From: Chitinophaga eiseniae
GTDB lineage: Bacteria; Bacteroidota; Bacteroidia; Chitinophagales; Chitinophagaceae
Direction: 5' to 3'
Assembly (NCBI RefSeq): GCF_900167135.1
Contig: NZ_FUWZ01000004.1
Span: 620,001-684,000, forward strand
Length of the DNA stretch: 64,000 nt
Under the pieces are notes generated by a model, which saw only the letters and a program-made list of their open reading frames with translations, searched no databases and was not told the origin of the DNA. Each line of letters opens with the position of its first letter. Position 1 is the first letter of the stretch. The position numbers were made by a program, and so were the translations under genes. This document shows, one piece after another, positions 60,168-64,000 of the stretch.

Positions 60168-62615
60168 TTATCCGGCCCGGCGCTTTTCTTCTTCAGCCCC
60201 GCCAGCTTTTCTGTTACCGCCGCCGGAAGTACTGCCGCCGAATTTGTAATTGAAGGTAAGCGTCAGCACCCGGCTGTCCCTGCGCTGGAAAAAGGTCTCG
60301 CCATAGCCGGTCAGCCGTGTGATAGCGTTGGTATAGTTGGTAAAAAATACATCGGAGAGGTTGAGCCTCAGGGAAGCTTTCTTTTTCCATAACTGCCGCT
60401 GTGCGCCTATACCCATAAACCATACGCCTTTTACATCCAGGAAGCCATAATAGGTACGACTGTTGTAGGTGGCCGTTACTTCCATGGAAGTGTTGGGATC
60501 GATGGTGATGCTGTTGATACTGTTAAGGTTAAATGAAACCCTGCTGGCATTCAGATGGGTGTTGGCCAGATCGCCTTTGTATTCGCCATAATAGGCCAGT
60601 GCTTCGTTGCTGCTGTTCAGCCATTTTCCTACGGAGAAGGGTACACTGAAACTAAGGTTGTAATAGTTATACCGTGCCAGGTTATGCCCTGTCTGAATAA
60701 CGCTGTTAGGCTCCTTGTCCGGCGACAACACCGTCAGGATATTATCGGTGGTAGTGCTGAAGCCGATCTTGGTGATGTACTTCTCCTTATAGGTATGCGT
60801 CAGCTCAAAAGCGTTGGTGATCTCCGGTTTCAGATAGGGGTTACCGGTAGAATAGGTCAGCGGATCGAGGAATACTTTGAATGGGTTCAGCTCGCGATAG
60901 GAGGGCCGGTTGATACGACGGCTCACCGACACGCCCAGGTCGTGGGTTTTGTTGAACATATAACCCACGTACCCGCTGGGGAAGAACTGTGTGTAGTTGC
61001 GATCGAAATTTTCCTTATTGGTGACCTGTAATCCTTTGGCTATGGTGTTTTCCACCCGCAGCCCCAGCTGTACGCTCAGGTGCGTCCATTTTTTCGACGC
61101 GTTGAGATAGGCGGCGTTGATGTTTTCATCGTATTTAAAACGATTGCTTTTGCCGGTATCGGGAATGTCTGTTCCGCTGCTCCGGTCATAGAACTGCACA
61201 TCGTTATCAGCTTTCACCCAACTGCTTTTGATGCCGGCTTCCAGTTGAGCGCCGATACCCTTCAGCGGCTGGGAGTAGTCAGCCTTTAAGGACTTGATGC
61301 TCAGGTCGCCCGACAGGTTGCCAAACAGCCGGTAGTCCGGTTTGGCGGGCGTCTGCTGCAGATCGAAATAGGAAGTGTGGTAGTTTTGCAATTCATCATT
61401 GCTGAAGCGGGCATAGTCCAGGTCTACCGACAGTTCTTTCCCGCTGGTGTCCAGTTTGTGTTTATAATTCAGGTTGATGCTGCCGTTGTTGCGTTGCGGA
61501 TGGTTATCGCCTTTGGTGACAAAAGAACTGGTGGGCTGCTGCTGTACGTCGAAAGACTCCGCCAGGCTGCTGGAGCGGATATCGCCCTTGTTAAAGATAC
61601 CATTGGCCACTATGCCGATAGTAATATCCGGGGAGACGTTATAGTCAGCGCCAAGCCGGGCGTTGTGGTTATTAAAACCAAGCTTGAAAAAATTATCATA
61701 GTTGATGCCTCCGGAATACTGGTCCGCGGCATTGTAAAACTGTCGTTCAATATCGAGGTCATTCATCAATTCCCGGTAGTTATAGCTGTAGGAACCGAAT
61801 ATGTTCAGTTGTTTGCTTTTGCTGTTGAAGTTGAGGGAGGGCGTAATTTTAGGATAGATCCCCTGGCCGTAGCTGAGCGACATATTACCACTGGTGCCGC
61901 TTTGATGGCTTTTGCGGAGCCGTATGTCGATAATGCCGGCATTGCCGGCAGCGTCGTACCGGGCGGATGGATTGGTGATCAGGTCGATCTTTTCAATCTG
62001 GTTGGCCGACAGGTTGCGCAACAAATTGGCGAGCTCCTGTCCGGACATGGGCACCAGTTTCCCGTCCATCATCACTTGTACGCCTTGTCTGCCGCGCATA
62101 GCGATGTTATCGTTCTGGTCGATGGTGATGCCCGGCGCTTTTTCGAGTACTTCCAGTGCGGTACTGCCCGCGGCAGATATAGACCCCGCCACGTTGAGCG
62201 TGGTTTTATCATACTGTTGCTGAATGAATGGCTTGCTGGCGGTGACGGTGGCTTCCTTAAGGGTGGTAGTAGCGGGCTGCAACCGGAGGATGCCCAGCTG
62301 CAGGTGTTTGTTGAGCGTGACGGCAGCCGACAGCCACGGTGCATATGCCATGCTCTGTGTCGCCAGCAGGTATTGCCCTGCGGGCAGATGGTCGAAGGAG
62401 AAGTTCCCCTGTGCGTCGGTGTATTCCAGTTTGACCAGTTTCTTGTCCGTTGCCTGTAATAGTTGTACCACTACGTCCCTGGCCGGGGTATTATCTGCCG
62501 TAGCGAATGTTCCTTTGATGCTGTAAAACGTGTTGCCCGTCTGGCTAACTGCCTTATTTATGTAAGTAGTAACGCAAATCAACAGGGCAAAGGTAAACAT
62601 GTATGACCTTTTCAT
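60168..62615 (-). CDS. TonB-dependent outer-membrane beta-barrel receptor (non-SusC type)
   Basis: An 815-residue protein with a signal peptide (ending NKAVSQ), a carboxypeptidase-regulatory-like domain (about 27-110: FSFDHLPAGQYLLATQSMAY), a plug (STALEVLEKAPGITIDQNDN, then GVQVMMDGKLVPMSGQEL) and a barrel of the OMP_b-brl_3 group. The C-terminus carries GGG-rich and charged residues beyond the last strand (FGGSTSGGGNRKAGG). There is no SusD gene, so it is not a glycan-type pair; related receptors take up peptides or siderophore-like compounds. The MarR regulator follows 19 bases downstream. Confidence 0.92.
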   Translation of the reverse strand: MKRSYMFTFALLICVTTYINKAVSQTGNTFYSIKGTFATADNTPARDVVVQLLQATDKKLVKLEYTDAQGNFSFDHLPAGQYLLATQSMAYAPWLSAAVTLNKHLQLGILRLQPATTTLKEATVTASKPFIQQQYDKTTLNVAGSISAAGSTALEVLEKAPGITIDQNDNIAMRGRQGVQVMMDGKLVPMSGQELANLLRNLSANQIEKIDLITNPSARYDAAGNAGIIDIRLRKSHQSGTSGNMSLSYGQGIYPKITPSLNFNSKSKQLNIFGSYSYNYRELMNDLDIERQFYNAADQYSGGINYDNFFKLGFNNHNARLGADYNVSPDITIGIVANGIFNKGDIRSSSLAESFDVQQQPTSSFVTKGDNHPQRNNGSINLNYKHKLDTSGKELSVDLDYARFSNDELQNYHTSYFDLQQTPAKPDYRLFGNLSGDLSIKSLKADYSQPLKGIGAQLEAGIKSSWVKADNDVQFYDRSSGTDIPDTGKSNRFKYDENINAAYLNASKKWTHLSVQLGLRVENTIAKGLQVTNKENFDRNYTQFFPSGYVGYMFNKTHDLGVSVSRRINRPSYRELNPFKVFLDPLTYSTGNPYLKPEITNAFELTHTYKEKYITKIGFSTTTDNILTVLSPDKEPNSVIQTGHNLARYNYYNLSFSVPFSVGKWLNSSNEALAYYGEYKGDLANTHLNASRVSFNLNSINSITIDPNTSMEVTATYNSRTYYGFLDVKGVWFMGIGAQRQLWKKKASLRLNLSDVFFTNYTNAITRLTGYGETFFQRRDSRVLTLTFNYKFGGSTSGGGNRKAGGAEEEKRRAG

Positions 62616-62631
62616 TTGGGGGTTTTTAAAG

Positions 62632-62639
62632 CAAAAATA
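62632..62639 (-). promoter_or_regulatory. -7 element of the beta-barrel receptor gene
   Basis: On the minus strand TATTTTTG is an exact TAnnTTTG match, 16 bases upstream of the receptor ATG at 62615. A -33 TTG is not evident. Confidence 0.5.
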
Positions 62640-62776
62640 GAACTATTGTTCCCCTCTGTCTACAGGTAATGGTAAGTACTTACATAAATTTTTATTGCCG
62701 GCTACCGGCCTTGATGAGTGGAAGCGGGGGGCGGTTTCAGGAGGTTTAAAAGGGGATTCTGCAGAAGCATGGTCTG

Positions 62777-63247
62777 CTATTGAGCAGCAGCACCGTCCTC
62801 CTCGCATTTGTCCTTGCGGCGGGTATCAATGATGTATTGTATTTTCCATTCTTTTCCCAGCTTCACCAGTTGAAAGGAGTTGACGCCGCAATGGTGGAAC
62901 TTTCCCTGATGATAAAAGCGGTAGGGCGTCCATACGGAGGCGAGGCGGTCGTCTATCTGTACAGGGCCATAGGTAATACGTTCCTCCAGGTCTCCTTTGG
63001 GCGTACCGGCGATCACGGAGGAGAAACGCTCAACGGAAACATTTTTGACAGTGGTGTTGCCTTTATGTTCATCGATGGTATGGAAGACAGCATTGGAAGA
63101 AAAACACTCCCGGAGCGCAACGCTATCGCTGTTATGCATAGCGGTAAACATCTTATCTATCGTCTGTTTTACGCCGGCAGTGTCGGACTGGGCTTGCAGG
63201 GTATTAGCGGCAAAGAGGCCCGGCAGGATAAAATACAGATAGCGCAT
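62777..63247 (-). CDS. Secreted NTF2/SnoaL-like protein
   Basis: A 156-residue protein with signal peptide MRYLYFILPGLFAANTLQAQ and the cone-shaped NTF2-like fold pattern: GVKQTIDKMFTAMHNSDSVA (helices 1-2), ALRECFSSNAVFHTIDEH, DRLASVWTPYRFYHQGKFHH and the end strand SFQLVKLGKEWKIQYIIDT. Catalytic residues are not predictable in this fold. Its 5' region is an AT-rich tandem repeat (63258-63295). It is followed by a gap of about 160 bases before the receptor gene and appears monocistronic. Confidence 0.85.
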   Translation of the reverse strand: MRYLYFILPGLFAANTLQAQSDTAGVKQTIDKMFTAMHNSDSVALRECFSSNAVFHTIDEHKGNTTVKNVSVERFSSVIAGTPKGDLEERITYGPVQIDDRLASVWTPYRFYHQGKFHHCGVNSFQLVKLGKEWKIQYIIDTRRKDKCEEDGAAAQ

Positions 63248-63257
63248 CTTTTTAAAC

Positions 63258-63295
63258 CTAAAATATTAAATCTAAAATATTAAATCTAAAATACA
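63258..63295. repeat. AT-rich 14-bp tandem repeat
   Basis: CTAAAATATTAAAT occurs at 63258-63271 and 63272-63285, with a third partial copy (CTAAAATA) from 63286. It lies 10 bases upstream of the NTF2-like start and abuts the broken LysR fragment, and is far poorer in G+C than the surroundings. Confidence 0.8.
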
Positions 63296-63486
63296 TTATT
63301 TGGTCTGTTTCTGATGCGCGGCTTTGAAATGATGCCGGATATGCTCCACGAAATGCTGTATCAGCGAATTTTCCGGTCCAGGCATGCTGCTTTCCAGGTC
63401 CGCTTCCGCAGCGGCGTTTGCAGTGGCAGGGTAACGAGGTCCCTGTTTTTAAGGTACGGCGCAATAGCCCAGGTAGCAAATTTCTT
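63296..63486 (-). pseudogene. Frameshifted C-terminal fragment of a LysR-type regulator
   Basis: On the minus strand, after two TAA codons at 63487-63492, a frame reads KKFATWAIAPYLKNRDLVTL, PLQTPLRKRTWKAACLDRKI, which matches the end of a LysR substrate-binding domain (APYL...GELV-LPL pattern). It then stops, while the neighbouring frame continues ENSLIQHFVEHIRHHFKAAH to a TAA at 63296-63298, as LysR C-termini do. A frameshift thus splits a fragment of about 60 codons. The N-terminal HTH and most of the sensor domain are missing, so it is non-functional. Its upstream part was probably replaced by the TPR-like gene. Confidence 0.55.
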
Positions 63487-63489
63487 TTA

Positions 63490-64000
63490 TTACGTACTGG
63501 TTTTTAAATAAGATTGCAGAAAATCTTTATACTGCTGCGCTTCATTTTCAAAAAGTTTTTCTCCTCCCAGCGTATGTGCGCGCAAGAGGTATTCCCGGGC
63601 GTCTGCATGTTCTTCCAGTTCCAGCAATACTTCCCCGAGGCGCAGCAATACGAATGCGTTGACCTGCCCGTTTTCCGCTATGTTGGCTTTGGCGGCTTCG
63701 AGGTAGGGCAAGGCTTGTTGATAATCCCGCAGGAGAAAAAAGGCGTCGCCGATAGCGGCGTTCAGTGTGAGGCTTTGGCCGAATTCGGATTGCGGTTCGG
63801 GTATTTGTTTCAGCGCCCGTATCCAGGCGCGGGCGGCCTTTTCATAGTTGCCTGCTGCAAAGGCGCTGTGGCCCTGCTGTACCATGGGCGCCATATAGTC
63901 GATGAGAAACGGGTGTAGTTCTACCGCTTCGATCTCCGGCAGTTGACGCTGCGGTTGCAGCACCTCCTGCTGAAAACGTTCCATCACCACGGTATCCTCC
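63490..64000 (-). CDS. TPR-like protein, 5' partial
   Basis: The minus-strand frame is open to the window edge: ahead of the GTG/ATG at 63990/63984 it still reads EDTV, so the gene may begin outside. The visible 166 or so residues contain two or three TPR-like helix pairs (GHSAFAAGNYEKAARAWIRA, AAIGDAFFLLRDYQQALPYL, LLRLGEVLLELEEHADAREY). A protein-binding role is likely; no signal peptide is in view. Its stop lies 4 bases from the LysR fragment. Confidence 0.75.
   Translation of the reverse strand, partial: EDTVVMERFQQEVLQPQRQLPEIEAVELHPFLIDYMAPMVQQGHSAFAAGNYEKAARAWIRALKQIPEPQSEFGQSLTLNAAIGDAFFLLRDYQQALPYLEAAKANIAENGQVNAFVLLRLGEVLLELEEHADAREYLLRAHTLGGEKLFENEAQQYKDFLQSYLKTST

Noticed and set aside
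63258-63295. Tandem repeat as a CRISPR or att site
   Set aside because: Copies are adjacent without spacers and there is no integrase or duplicated flank in view.
63314-63511. A 65-codon + frame across the LysR fragment
   Set aside because: Antisense to the LysR remnant, whose minus-strand reading gives a recognisable family match.
1-64000. CRISPR arrays, tRNA, rRNA or insertion sequences
   Set aside because: No regularly spaced repeats, cloverleaf-like intergenic segments or transposase motifs were noticed in any gap. This was by eye; a tRNA or covariance-model scan was not possible.

Overview
The window looks like chromosomal DNA of a gliding, polymer-degrading Bacteroidota, most like a Chitinophaga-type member of the Chitinophagales. 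Three SusC/SusD pairs, an ECF sigma/FecR pair, a GldA/GldF/GldG-type ABC module, a GH9 enzyme, TlpA-like thioredoxins and promoters resembling the Bacteroidota TAnnTTTG -7 element all point that way. No rRNA, tRNA, insertion sequence or CRISPR array was seen. No gene was compared with a database; family names rest on visible motifs.

Layout. 1-11.8 kb: a tightly packed + strand run of a partial SusC receptor, SusD, a DUF4397-like lipoprotein, an ABC ATPase, a fused GldF/GldG-like permease, two short MutS-like ATPases and an S41 peptidase, closed by a strong terminator. 11.8-14.5 kb: an AT-richer island with a long leader, a small S26-like peptidase, a C39/papain-like cysteine peptidase and a coupled 65-residue protein. 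14.6-23.6 kb: ECF sigma, FecR, an STN-type SusC, SusD, a thioredoxin-fold lipoprotein-like protein and an amidohydrolase, which looks like a cell-surface-signalled uptake locus. 23.6-31.6 kb: an AraC regulator, acyl-CoA synthetase, a decayed gene, NagA followed by a two-domain GH9/CE4 enzyme (amino-sugar polymer use), and a protein faintly like AAG/MPG DNA glycosylases. 31.9-36.5 kb: a third SusC/SusD pair on the minus strand, without adjacent regulators.

36.5-47 kb is a housekeeping and stress stretch: a UBA-like small protein, a SigJ/DUF6596-type sigma with a YCII partner, a VOC protein, an alpha/beta hydrolase, GNAT, a MocR-type regulator with a paired operator-like repeat, a GlxA-like AraC regulator, a phosphoesterase, MsrB and a Na+/H+ antiporter. 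47.4-55.6 kb is an OmpR-type two-component system followed by a TolC/RND/adaptor efflux operon. The same 18-base double box lies in front of both, which suggests that the regulator controls itself and the pump. The pump carries an EF-hand-like loop in its cytoplasmic insert.

55.6-59.6 kb holds three minus-strand genes that look derived from a phosphorelay (an HPt protein, a helical protein and a double pseudo-receiver), divergent from a lone VgrG spike gene. 59.6-64 kb has MarR, an outer-membrane beta-barrel receptor, an NTF2-like secreted protein, a frameshifted LysR fragment beside an AT-rich tandem repeat, and a TPR-like protein cut by the window end. The best candidates for undescribed biology are the receptor/ABC/MutS operon, the two-peptidase island, and the HPt/pseudo-receiver/VgrG locus.
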